Shown: positions 52,048 through 62,311 of the stretch, piece after piece | Layout: every line of letters starts with the position of its first letter | Numbering within the stretch: the stretch's first letter is position 1 | Assembly: GCF_021390935.1 (NCBI RefSeq) | Contig: NZ_JAJPUI010000009.1 | Span: 214,271 to 278,270 of the forward strand | Source of the DNA: Streptomyces sp. CC228A | GTDB lineage: Bacteria; Actinomycetota; Actinomycetes; Streptomycetales; Streptomycetaceae | Direction of reading: 5' to 3' | Length of the DNA: 64,000 nucleotides | Notes under the pieces: model-generated | The model's database searches: none | What the model saw: only the letters and a program-made list of their open reading frames with translations | What the model was told of the DNA's origin: nothing | Position numbers and translations under genes: made by a program

Positions 52048-52382
52048 GGAGTGAGCCGTCCTTCCCAGTAGCCGGAGGGGACGAGACGCGCAAGTCCTGT
52101 GGACAGGGCGAGCGAACGCACTGTCAGACTAGGCGTAAATATGACCGTTATGCGGCATTGTGGGCGCGTGGTCGTGGGAGTGTTGTCCACAGGTCGGGTG
52201 GGGCCGGTGGCCGATGTCGGGCACCGGGGACAGAATCGAGTCTGTGAGCCCGGCTGCACGCCGGATGCGCGGGGCGCCCCGCGGCCCCAGGGCGGGCGGG
52301 AGCGCCGATCGCGCCGGGCCCATGGGCGCCGCGCACGCCGGGCGCCCGCCAGGTACGGGGACGGCGCGGACGGGAGGCAGCG
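52048..52382. promoter_or_regulatory. Divergent promoter region with two DnaA-box-like sites
   Basis: About 335 bases. It contains CTGTCCACA (minus strand, 52099-52107) and TTGTCCACA (plus strand, 52183-52191). The second is the exact Streptomyces DnaA-box consensus, the first differs by one accepted base, and they face each other. A relatively AT-rich segment, GTAAATATGACCGTTATGCG, lies between them near 52135-52154 and may hold a promoter. No gene seen. Confidence 0.6.
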
Positions 52383-54089
52383 GTGAGGACAGCCAGACTG
52401 GGTCCGGCGGAGCGCGCCGAAGCGCTCGCGGCCATGGCCGAGCAGGAACTGGACGTGCTGGTCGTCGGCGGCGGCGTCGTCGGGGCGGGCATCGCGCTCG
52501 ACGCCGCCACCCGCGGGCTCGCCACGGGCCTCGTGGAAGCCCGCGACTGGGCGGCCGGCACCTCCAGCCGCTCCAGCAAGCTCATCCACGGCGGCCTGCG
52601 CTATCTGGAGATGCTCGACTTCGCCCTCGTACGGGAGGCGCTCAAGGAGCGGGGCCTGCTGCTGCAGCGCCTGGCACCGCACCTCGTCAGACCCGTCCCG
52701 TTCCTCTACCCGCTGCAGCACCGCGCCTGGGAACGCGTGTACGCCGGGTCCGGTGTCGCCCTGTACGACGCGATGTCCGTGTCCTCCGGCCACGGCCGCG
52801 GACTGCCCGTGCACCGCCACCTGTCCCGGCGGCGCGCCCTGCGCGTGGCACCCGCCCTGCGCAAGGACGCCCTCGTCGGCGCCCTCCAGTACTACGACGC
52901 CCAGGTCGACGACGCCCGCCATGTCGCCACCCTCGTCCGCACGGCGGCGGCCTACGGCGCCCGCGTCGCCAGCCGCGCCCGCGTCACCGGCTTCCTGCGC
53001 GAGGGCGAACGGGTCGTCGGCGCCCACGTGGACGACGTGGAGTCGGGCGGCACGTACGAGATCCGGGCCCAGCAGGTCGTCAACGCCACCGGCGTCTGGA
53101 CCGACGACACGCAGGCCCTCATCGCGGAGCGCGGACAGTTCCACGTCCGCGCCTCCAAGGGCATCCACCTCGTCGTCCCCAAGGACCGCATCCACTCGGC
53201 GACCGGCCTGATCCTGCGCACGGAGAAGAGCGTCCTCTTCGTCATCCCGTGGGGCCGCCACTGGATCATCGGCACCACCGACACCGACTGGGACCTGGAC
53301 AAGGCGCACCCGGCCGCGTCCAGCGCCGACATCGACTACCTGCTGGAGCACGTCAACAGCGTCCTCGCCGTGCCGCTCACCCGGGACGACGTGCAGGGCG
53401 TCTACGCCGGACTGCGCCCGCTCCTCGCCGGGGAGTCGGACGCCACCAGCAAGCTGTCGCGGGAGCACACCGTCGCCCACCCCGTGCCAGGGCTCGTCGT
53501 GGTCGCCGGCGGCAAGTACACGACGTACCGGGTCATGGCCAAGGACGCCGTGGACGAGGCGGTGCACGGGCTCGACCGGCGCGTCGCCGCCTGCGTCACC
53601 GAGGACGTGCCCCTGCTCGGCGCCGAGGGCTACCGGGCCCTGTGGAACGCGCGCGCCCGCATCTCCGCCCGCACCGGACTGCACGTGGCCCGCGTCGAGC
53701 ACCTGCTCAACCGGTACGGCTCGCTCACCGAGGAACTGCTCGACCTCGTCGCCGAGGACCCGTCCCTCGGCGAGCCCGTCACCGGCGCCGACGACTACCT
53801 GCGCGCCGAGATCCTCTACGCCGCCTCCCACGAGGGCGCCCGACACCTGGACGACGTCCTGACCCGCCGCACCCGCATCTCCATCGAGACCTTCGACCGT
53901 GGGACCCGCTGCGCCCGCGAGTGCGCGGAACTGATGGGGCGTGTCCTCGGATGGGGCGAGGAGCAGATCGCGAAGGAGGTGGAGCACTACGAGAAGCGGG
54001 TGGAGGCGGAGCGCGAGTCCCAGCGCCAGCCCGACGACCAGACGGCGGACGCGGCCCGCCTCGGCGCCCCGGACATCGTGCCCCTCTGA
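52383..54089 (+). CDS. glpD: Aerobic glycerol-3-phosphate dehydrogenase
   Basis: A 568-residue FAD enzyme of the membrane periphery that oxidises glycerol-3-phosphate to dihydroxyacetone phosphate and feeds the quinone pool. It starts at a GTG (52383). The FAD-binding motif is VLVVGGGVVGAGIALDAATR, followed by SSRSSKLIHGGLRYLEMLDF, VNATGVWTDD, IIGTTDTDWD and VVAGGKYTTYRVMAKDAVD. The C-terminal domain (EHLLNRYGSLTEELLDL) is complete, with a charged tail. Length and motifs are normal. It is likely expressed from the divergent region it shares with the nucleotide-sugar dehydrogenase homologue. Confidence 0.95.
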   Translation: MRTARLGPAERAEALAAMAEQELDVLVVGGGVVGAGIALDAATRGLATGLVEARDWAAGTSSRSSKLIHGGLRYLEMLDFALVREALKERGLLLQRLAPHLVRPVPFLYPLQHRAWERVYAGSGVALYDAMSVSSGHGRGLPVHRHLSRRRALRVAPALRKDALVGALQYYDAQVDDARHVATLVRTAAAYGARVASRARVTGFLREGERVVGAHVDDVESGGTYEIRAQQVVNATGVWTDDTQALIAERGQFHVRASKGIHLVVPKDRIHSATGLILRTEKSVLFVIPWGRHWIIGTTDTDWDLDKAHPAASSADIDYLLEHVNSVLAVPLTRDDVQGVYAGLRPLLAGESDATSKLSREHTVAHPVPGLVVVAGGKYTTYRVMAKDAVDEAVHGLDRRVAACVTEDVPLLGAEGYRALWNARARISARTGLHVARVEHLLNRYGSLTEELLDLVAEDPSLGEPVTGADDYLRAEILYAASHEGARHLDDVLTRRTRISIETFDRGTRCARECAELMGRVLGWGEEQIAKEVEHYEKRVEAERESQRQPDDQTADAARLGAPDIVPL

Positions 54090-54319
54090 GGCGGCGGGTG
54101 ACGGCCCGTCCGCACTGCACCAGAACCAACTGCACCGTGGGACACGTCCTCCCCAGCACCGTGGCGCCGCAGCCCGCCCCGCCGTCATGCTGGCCGACGG
54201 CGGACCCGGGAGAAGTGCCGGTCCCTGAGTGAGGGACAATGAAGGCTCTTCCAGAGCGGGTTACCGCATCGCGCGGACGCGGCAGGCGCGGGCGAGGAAC
54301 AGGATCGCAGAGGGGACGC

Positions 54320-57300
54320 ATGTCGGGAGCGGAGCAGTCGCGGAACGCGGCGCGGACACCTCAGCGCGGCGCCGACGGCGAGAGCACGGCGTCGAAGAAG
54401 GAAGCGGCCACCTCGGACCCGGGAGCGGCCTCCGCGGAGACCACCGGACAGGACCGGGGACCGACGGGCCCCAAGGCGTCCCCGGACCGCAAGGACAGTG
54501 CCGGAGCGGACCGGTCGGCGCCGGCGAGCGGGACCGGCACGGACCGGCACAGCGGCGCGCCCGCCCCTGCGGGCAAGGGCACCGCCGCCGCACGTTCGGA
54601 ACGGCCCGCCGCGGACGGGGCGGAGCCGCGGAACGACGACGAGGGCACCGTGCAGCCCGCAGGTAAGGCCCCCGGGAAGGCCGCAGGCGTGACGGTGGAG
54701 AAGCCCGCAAGGCGGACGGCGGGGAAGCCCGAGAGGCGGACGGCGGCGAAGCCCGGAGGGCGGACCGCGGATCAGGCGGCTGAGGCGGCCGCGGGGCGGA
54801 GTGGGGATCAGGCCGCTGAGAAGCCCGCGGGGCGGACCGCGGATCAGACCGCGGAGAAGGCCCCGCTGAGTGGGGAGAAGACGGCCGGGCAGTCCGAGGC
54901 CGAGGCGGCTGAGGCGGCTGAAGCGGCTGAGGCGGCCGGGCAGGCCGCGGAGCTTGCGGGGGAGACCGCGGACGAAAAGGCGGAGCAGGCCGCGGTCCGG
55001 GATGCCGGCGAGCCTGGGCGGCAGCCCGCGGGAGCGTCCGCGCAGGAGCCCGCGCGGCACCGCGCGGACAAGCCGGTGAAGGAGTCCGCGAGCGGGATCT
55101 CGGTGCAGACCGAGGGGGTGTCCGCGGCCAGGACCGCGAAGGACCCCGTGCGGGAGCCTGGGAGCGGCACCGCCGAGAAGCCCGCCGGCCGGGCCCCGGA
55201 GCAGACCGCGCGGGAGACCGGGGACAAGTCCGCAGGCACGTCCGAGGCCGCGTCCCGTGCCGCCGAGGAGGGCGCACCGGTCGCGACCGGCGGCCCGTCC
55301 CCGCGGCAGGCACGGCTGCCGCCACCGGCGGCAGCGCGTCCGGCAGCGCCCCCGAAAGCACGGCGGCGGCAGCCGAGCGCGGGGCGGCCGCCCGCAGGGT
55401 CGACGTGCAGAAGAAGCCTGCCGCGGCGCGCGGCACCTCCGGGGGCCGCCTGCTGGCCGGCCGCTACCGGCTCGACGGCGTCCTGGGCCGCGGCGGCATG
55501 GGCACCGTGTGGCGTGCCGTCGACGAGACCCTGGGGCGCACCGTCGCCGTCAAGGAACTCCGCTTCCCCAACAGCATCGACGAGGACGAGAAGCGCCGCC
55601 TCGTCACCCGCACCCTGCGCGAGGCTAAGGCCATCGCGAGGATCCGCAACAACGGCGCGGTGACGGTGTACGACGTGGTCGACGAGGACGACCGCCCGTG
55701 GATCGTCATGGAACTCATCGAGGGCCGCTCGCTGGCCGACGTGGTGCGGGAGGACGGCACCCTCACGCCGCGGCGCGCCGCCGAGGTCGGCCTCGCCATC
55801 CTGGACGTGCTGCGCTCCGCGCACCGGGAGGGCATCCTGCACCGGGACGTGAAGCCGTCCAACGTACTGATCGCCGACGACGGCCGGGTCGTCCTCACCG
55901 ACTTCGGCATCGCCCAGGTCGAGGGCGACCCGTCCATCACCTCCACCGGCATGCTCGTCGGAGCGCCCTCCTACATCTCGCCGGAGCGGGCCCGCGGTCA
56001 GCGTCCGGGGCCCGCCGCCGACATGTGGTCGCTGGGCGGCCTGCTGTACGCCTCGGTCGAGGGCCACCCGCCGTACGACAAGGGCTCCGCGATCGCGACG
56101 CTCACGGCCGTCATGACGGAGCAGCTCGAACCGCCCCGGAACGCCGGTCCGCTGGACAAGGTCATCTACGGCCTGCTCGCCAAGGACCCCGCGCAGCGCC
56201 TGGACGACGCCGGCGCCCGCGCCCTGCTGAACGAGGTGCTGGCTGCGCCCCAGGCGCCGGCGGCGGGGGAGCGCCCGGCGGAGCGTACCCGCGTCGTGCC
56301 GCTGCCCACGCCGGCGGCCGGACCGGACGGGCCCGGGGCCGCCGGCACCGCCGCCCCGGCGGCCGCGCCCGGCGACGCCACCGCGGAGCGGCTGCGCGGC
56401 GCCCTGCGCGCTGTGCGCAACGCGGCCGCGGCGGCCGCGCCCGCCAGGGCCGCCGCCAAGCCGGAACGTTCCGGTCCGCCCGCGCCCGTGCGGGCGCCGC
56501 TCACCGACGTGGTGTCCCGCCGCACCCTGGTCACCATCGCGGTGGTCGCCGTCCTCGCCGTGCTGGCCACCGTGCTCGCCTTCGTGCTCAACGGGGAGGG
56601 GGACGCGAACGCCCAGGGCGCCGGCGGTACCGCGGGCGGCGACCAGGCGGCCTCCGCGGGCGCCTCAGGCGGCGGAGGTGATTCCGCCGACGGAGCCGCG
56701 GGCGCGGCCGGCGGCAACAGCGGCCGGCCGGACGGCGAGCAGGGCGGTGAGCCGGGTCAGGGGCAGGGCGGTGGCCAGCCGGCCGCCGCGAGCGGAGGCA
56801 GCGGCACGGAGGGCGGCGACGGCAAGGACGGCGGCACCGCACCGTCCGGCACGCCGAGCACCGGCCCCGGGCTGCCCGACGGGTACCGGATGGTGACCAA
56901 CGAGCGGTTCCGCTTCTCCATGGCCATGCCCGCGGACTTCCGTATGACGGGCATAGCGGGGAACAACTCGGGCGGCATCTTCAGCGCCGACGGCGGCTTC
57001 CCGCGGGTCCAGGTCGACTACACCGCAAGCCCCGGCTCCGACGCCGCCGCCGCGTGGCGCGCCGCCATGGCCGCCGTCGCGGCCGGCAGTTCCGGCTACC
57101 GGCACCACGGCATCAAGGCCGTCGAGTACAACGGCTACCCGACCGCGGCCGATTGGCAGTTCGAGCGCAAACAGGGCGGCAAGCGGGTATGGGTGCTCAA
57201 CAGGGGGTTCAAGGTCGACGCCACGCACGGCTACGCGATCATGATCACGTGTGAGTCCGCCCGGTGGGACGAGCAGGAGTGCAAGACGCTCCGCGAGACC

Positions 57301-57330
57301 GCGTTCGCGACGTTCCGGCCCACGGACTGA
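54320..57330 (+). CDS. Membrane Ser/Thr protein kinase with very long low-complexity N-terminus, one frame break
   Basis: About 1000 residues. The ATG at 54320 (MSGAEQSRNAARTPQRGADG) with GAGGGG upstream begins some 370 residues of Ala/Glu/Lys/Gly-rich sequence containing repeated EKPAGRTADQ-like units. A -1 break near 55310 (CCCC should be CCCCC) joins it to the PknB-type kinase domain: LLAGRYRLDGVLGRGGMGTV, VAVKEL, HRDVKPSNVLI, DFGIAQVEG and SPERARG, all catalytic residues present. After an Ala/Pro linker there is one membrane segment (VTIAVVAVLAVLATVLAFVL, about residues 735-755), a Gly/Gln-rich spacer and an extracytoplasmic domain beginning GYRMVTNERFRFSMAMPADF. Signal unknown. Confidence 0.88.
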
Positions 57331-57466
57331 CGTTCGGCACGTATCGTGAAAGCGTGCGGACCGTATGAGGCTGAATCCAGTGCGTGACTGGACGCGATCC
57401 GACCACAGATGACGGCTTCCTGGCCGGAGCCGGGGCCTGGGGCACTGCGCGCGGTGGGGAGGCGTT

Positions 57467-60066
57467 GTGGAGGACTACGCGGGACGGGTGCTCGCCGACC
57501 GCTACCGCCTGCCGCTGCCCGACTCCGATGACGACCCGTACGCCGCGCCGTACGACTCGGCGGTCGAGACCCGGGCCTTCGACACGTACAGCGGCCAGGA
57601 GGTCATGGTCCGGCAGGTGCCGCTGCCGGAGACGGTGGACGCGGAAGTCGTCGAAACGGGCGGTGCGGACGGACCCTACGGCCCCTACGGCGGGTACGGG
57701 ACGCACGGCGGCGACCGGGAGCCCCGGGGGCGCGGGCACGGCGCCGTACGGGCCTCCGCGCGGACCGCGGCCGACCGGGCGGCGCAGGACCCGGCCGTCC
57801 GGCGGGCCCTGGAGGCCGTGCAGGCGGTCGCGCGCATCCCCGACCACCCGCGGCTGGACCAGGTCTTCGACGTCTTCACGGAGGACGGGTCGCTCTGGAT
57901 CGTGAGCGAACTGGTCGAGGCCCGCCCGCTCGCCGCGTTCCTCGGCGACCGGCCGCTCAACCCGTACCGGGCCGCCGAGATCGCCTCCGACCTGCTCACC
58001 GCGCTGCGCGCGCTGCACGCCCACGGCTGGACCCACCGGAACATCACCGTACGGACCGTCCTCGTCTGCGACGACGGCCGCGTCGTGCTGTCGGGCCTCG
58101 CCACCGGCGCCGCCGAGGAGGCCCTGTGCGGCTACGCCCCGGTGCCGCTCTCCGACGAGGACGAGCACGAGCACGAGGAAGAGCACGAGGGCGGGGACGG
58201 GCACGGGGACGGCCACGGGGAGGCATACGGAGCCGCGTACGGGGGCGCGTACGGCGGGGCGCACGACCGGCCCCGCCCCCAGGCCCACGGCGGCGGGTAC
58301 GCGGACGCACACGGACTGCACGGAGACGGCGACCACGACGACGCGTACGGCGAAGACGCGTACGGGGACCGCGCCTACGGGGGCCCAGCCGAGGCAATGC
58401 GGGCCGTACCCGCCGAGGGTGGCGCGCTGGCCCTTCCGCCGGGCCCGCCCGCCCTGCCGAGCGGATACGAGCCGCAGTGGGTGACCCAGGCCGCCGACCG
58501 CATCGCCGACGACGCCGAGGACGCCGACGGCGCAGACGCCGACGACGGCGGGGACCGCGGCAGCGCCCCCGCGCCCTGCTCACCGGCACCTGGCGGGACG
58601 GGCCCGTCCCGGCGGGCGGCGGCAGCTCCCCGTACGGGAACGTCCCGCCGTACGGAGGCCCCCGCGCCGCCCTGAGCGCGGACGCGCGGCGGCAAGGGGC
58701 GCCCGCCCCGTACGCCCCCGCCCGGCGGCACCCGCAGGACGAGCCCGGACCCGCCCCGCGCGGCCGCGCCCCGGAAGGGCCCGCGCCCTACCGGGGCCCC
58801 ACCACGCCGCTCGCCGCCGAGCGGGCCCGCCAGGCCAGGATCGCCGTCGTCGGGCCCGTCACCGAGCGGTGGGCCCCCGAGCAGGCGGGCCCCGTGCACG
58901 GCACCTGGCAGCTCGCCCCGCCCGTCGGCCCCGCGACCGACCTGTGGGCCCTCGGGGTGCTGCTCTTCCGCGTCCTGCAGGGGCACGCGCCGTACCCGGA
59001 GGACAGCGCCGCCGAACTCGTCCAGATGGTGTGCGCCGAGCCCCCCGCCTTCGCCGAGGAGTGCGGGCCGCTGCGCCCCGTCGTCGAGTCGCTGCTGCGT
59101 CAGGACCCGACGGAGCGGCCCGACTTCGAGGAGCTCCGGGGCTGGCTGCGGTCACTGATCCGCTCCGCGCCCGAGCCCGACGCCGGCATGGCGCTGGTGA
59201 CCATGCCGTCCGCGGACGGGACCCGGCTGCCGATCGTCCGCCGCCGCGGCGACCTCGAACGCAGGCGCCGCCCCCGCGCCGCCGCCTCGGCCGACGCCGA
59301 GCCGGCGGCCGGGCGGCACCGCCACCGCAGGTCCAGGGACCACGGCGGCCGGAGCCCGCGCGCCCTGGGCCGCGTGCTGCTGCTCCTGATCCTGCTGGGG
59401 CTGGCCGCGGCCGTCGCGTACGCCATGCTGTTCCTGCCGAAGGCGGGGACGCAGGACCGCTCGCAGACCCCCGCGGGCAGCGCGACCCGCCCCACCGCCT
59501 CCGCCCAGGCCCCCGCGCCCACCGGACCGGCGCAGCCGGACCCTGCCGACCCGGCACCGGGCACCGGGCAGGCGCCGTCCACCAACGCGGTCACGCCCAG
59601 CGCGCCCGACCTGCCGGCCGGCTACGTCCTGCGCGACGACCCCGAGGGCTTCCGCATCGTGGTCGACCGGACGTGGCGCCGCAGCCCCATCAACGACATC
59701 GGCCAGGTCCGCTACGGCGGCGGCGACTTCACGCTCGTCGTCGTCCCCGGCCGTGACGCGGCCGGCACCTCCGGGGCCGACCCGCTGGAGTACCAGCGGA
59801 ACAAGGAGCGCGAGCTCCAGCCGTGGCGGGACTCCACGTGGGCGACCGCGACCGGACTGCGCCGGGTCGACGTCGGCCGCCAGTCCATGGCGGAGGGCCA
59901 GTTCACCTGGCAGGACGGCAACGGCCGCCATGTGTACGTACGGAACCTCGCGGTGCTCATCGACGGCCGCTACCACGTCATCATGGCCATCGGTCCGGAG
60001 ACCGAGCGGGACAAGGTCACGGAGATCCACGAGCAGGCCACCAGGGCGTACCGGACGACCCGTTGA
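57467..60066 (+). CDS. Kinase-like membrane protein, pseudokinase, one frame break
   Basis: About 866 residues from the GTG at 57467 once a -1 break near 58575 (five Cs should be six) is repaired. The kinase fold is recognisable (ADRYRLPLPDSDDDPYAAPY, DHPRLDQVFDVFTEDGSLWI, VSELVEARPLAAFLGDRPLN, then WALGVLLFRVLQGHAPYPED) but catalytic residues are gone: no VAVK lysine, HRD is HRN (GWTHRNITVRTVLV), and DFG is replaced by SGL. A His/Glu/Asp/Gly-Tyr-rich insert of about 150 residues follows. One membrane segment (LLLLILLGLAAAVAYAMLFL) leads to an extracytoplasmic domain with DDPEGFRIVVDRTWRR. Likely a scaffold or sensor partner for the neighbouring kinases. Confidence 0.88.
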
Positions 60067-60451
60067 GCCACCCCCGGGCCACGACCCGGCACGGCAGCGG
60101 TACGGGCCCCCACCGGCCGCGGCCACCGGTCCGGCCCCCGCCGGCCGACTGCACCGACGCCCCCCGACCCGTCCGGCCGCGCACCCACCCCGGGCCCGGC
60201 GGCGCACCCGGGAAGGGAGTCGGCCGGGCAGTCGGGAACGGAGTCGGCCGGGCACCCGGGCGCACCGTCGGAGACGTGCCCGCGGCCGGCCTCCACAGCG
60301 GTCACTCTGCGTGGCCGACCCGCCGTCAGAAACCCGTGCAACAGGGGGGAGTGCGTCACGGGTAGGTCTCCGTGGCCGCCCCGCGGTTCCGCCCGTCGCA
60401 CACCCTCCGTAACCTTGCTCCGAAGCAGCGGGCGGGGCCGAGCGGAGACAC
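60067..60451. other. Gene-free stretch upstream of the third kinase gene
   Basis: About 385 bases, CG-rich. A short direct repeat (GAGTCGGCCGGGCA, twice, about 60219-60254) is seen. The promoter of the following kinase gene is probably in the right part, but I cannot place boxes. No gene supported. Confidence 0.5.
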
Positions 60452-62281
60452 GTGGAACACACTCAGGGCATGGGCGCCGGGCTGGTGCTCGCCGGTCGGT
60501 ACCGGCTGAGGGAGAGCATCGGCCGCGGGGGCATGGGCAGGGTGTGGCGGGCCCATGACGAAGTGCTCCACCGCACCGTCGCCGTCAAGGAACTGACGGC
60601 GGGACGGTACGTCTCCGAGGCCGACCGCACGGTCCTGCACGCCCGCACCCAGAAGGAGGCGCGGGCCGCCGCCCGTATCAGCCACCCCTCGGTCGTCACC
60701 GTCCACGACGTGCTGGAGTACGACGACCGCCCGTGGATCGTCATGCAGTACGTGGACGGCCAGTCGCTCGCCGACGCGGTGAAGGCGGCCGACAGCGGAC
60801 GCGTCGACCCGCGGGAGGCCGCCCGCATCGGCCTGCACGTGCTCGGCGCCCTCAGCGCCGCCCACGCGGCCGGGGTGCTGCACCGGGACGTCAAGCCGGG
60901 CAACGTCCTGCTCGCCCGGGACGGGCGGGTGCTGCTGACCGACTTCGGGATCGCCGCCATCGAAGGCGACTCCACCATCACCCGCACCGGCGAACTCGTC
61001 GGCTCCATCGACTTCCTGGCGCCCGAACGGGTACGCGGCGGCGACCCGGGCCCCGCCTCCGACCTGTGGGCGCTCGGCGCCACGCTGTACACGGCGGTGG
61101 AGGGCGCCTCGCCCTTCCGCCGCACGTCCCCGATCAGCACCATGCAGGCCGTCGTCACCGAGGAACTGCCGCCCGCCGCCCACGCGGGAGCGCTCGGCCC
61201 GGTGATCACGGCGCTGCTCCGCAAGGACCCGGCCGACCGGCCCGCCGCTGCGGCGGTGGAGCACATGCTGGTCGAGGCGATGGAGGGACGCGCCCCGTCC
61301 GCCGCACAGGCGTACGTCCCCACGCGCAACGTCACCCGCGAGGACCTGCGGGAAGGGGCGGCCGGAGGGCGGGCGGAGGGGCCTCCCGACCGGAACGGGC
61401 AGACGCCCCCGCCGCAGAGCGTCACGGGCGGCCCCTCCAGAGGGCCCACCGCCTCCGTGGCTCTCGCCGACGGCCTGCACCTGGGCGACCGGACCGGGGC
61501 GCCGGTGACCAGCGGCGCGACACTGCGCGACCCGCACGGCGGAGTGCACGGTCCGTACGGTGGGGTGCAGGGTCCGCACGGCGGCGTTCACGGTCCGGGC
61601 CCGGGAGGCTCCGCCGACGTGCCGTCACGTGAAGCGCGCGGGAACCGGTTCAGGACCCGCCGTACGGTCCTCGCCGTCCTGGCCGCCGCCCTGGTCGGCG
61701 CGGGCAGCAGTTTCGCCGTGCTGCGGTACGTCGGCGACGGCGGCACCCCGCCGGGCGGCGGCCCGTCCGCCACCGCGGGGCCGCGCGCCGGAGCGTCGGC
61801 GGAGGCGGCGGCGGGCGCGAGCGGCACGCCCGAGGGCTGGCGGCGGGTGCAGGACCCGGAGGGCTTCAGCCTGCTCGTCCCGGAGGGCTGGCAGCGCCAG
61901 ACGGACGGCGACCAGATCGACTACACCCCGGACAACGGCCGCCACCGCATCCGGATCAGCGTCGACAGGTCACCCGACTTCGAGAACCCGTACATGCACA
62001 TGCTGGACGTGGAACGGCGATTGAAGGACAGATTGCCGGAGTATCGCAGGATCCAGCTCCATGCGAATACGTTCCGTGATCAACTGGAATCCTGTCTCTG
62101 GGAGTTCACCTGGCAGGAGAGGAAGGACCATCCCGGAAGGCGCCACGCGATCGACCAGGTGTACTACACGGACGGTGGAACGGAGTACGCGCTGTACATG
62201 TCGTCGCCCGAGGAGAGCTGGGCGACCACACGGGAGCAGTTCGAGATCGTGCTGCGCCACTGGCGACCCGCCGAGGAGTGA
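60452..62281 (+). CDS. Membrane Ser/Thr protein kinase (PknB-like) with extracytoplasmic domain
   Basis: A 609-residue kinase with the GTG start at 60452. Kinase domain (about 15-275): LAGRYRLRESIGRGGMGRVW, VAVKEL, HRDVKPGNVLLA, LTDFGIAAIEGD, LAPERVRGG, DLWALGATLYTAVEGASPFR, with all catalytic residues. A Gly/His/Pro-rich linker carries short GGVHGP repeats. One membrane segment (TVLAVLAAALVGAGSSFAVL, about 403-423) precedes an extracytoplasmic domain starting GWRRVQDPEGFSLLVPEGWQ. This domain resembles those of the two kinase-like proteins upstream, suggesting a common ligand type or origin. Intact. Confidence 0.95.
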   Translation: MEHTQGMGAGLVLAGRYRLRESIGRGGMGRVWRAHDEVLHRTVAVKELTAGRYVSEADRTVLHARTQKEARAAARISHPSVVTVHDVLEYDDRPWIVMQYVDGQSLADAVKAADSGRVDPREAARIGLHVLGALSAAHAAGVLHRDVKPGNVLLARDGRVLLTDFGIAAIEGDSTITRTGELVGSIDFLAPERVRGGDPGPASDLWALGATLYTAVEGASPFRRTSPISTMQAVVTEELPPAAHAGALGPVITALLRKDPADRPAAAAVEHMLVEAMEGRAPSAAQAYVPTRNVTREDLREGAAGGRAEGPPDRNGQTPPPQSVTGGPSRGPTASVALADGLHLGDRTGAPVTSGATLRDPHGGVHGPYGGVQGPHGGVHGPGPGGSADVPSREARGNRFRTRRTVLAVLAAALVGAGSSFAVLRYVGDGGTPPGGGPSATAGPRAGASAEAAAGASGTPEGWRRVQDPEGFSLLVPEGWQRQTDGDQIDYTPDNGRHRIRISVDRSPDFENPYMHMLDVERRLKDRLPEYRRIQLHANTFRDQLESCLWEFTWQERKDHPGRRHAIDQVYYTDGGTEYALYMSSPEESWATTREQFEIVLRHWRPAEE

Positions 62282-62311
62282 CTGCCTCGGCGCGAGCGGA
62301 GGAGATGTGCC

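Noticed and set aside
53779..55436. Antisense frames across glpD end and the kinase N-terminal extension
   Set aside because: Arg/Pro/Ser-rich shadow frames; the plus frame through 54320-55310 has a start with ribosome site and joins the kinase after one -1 correction.
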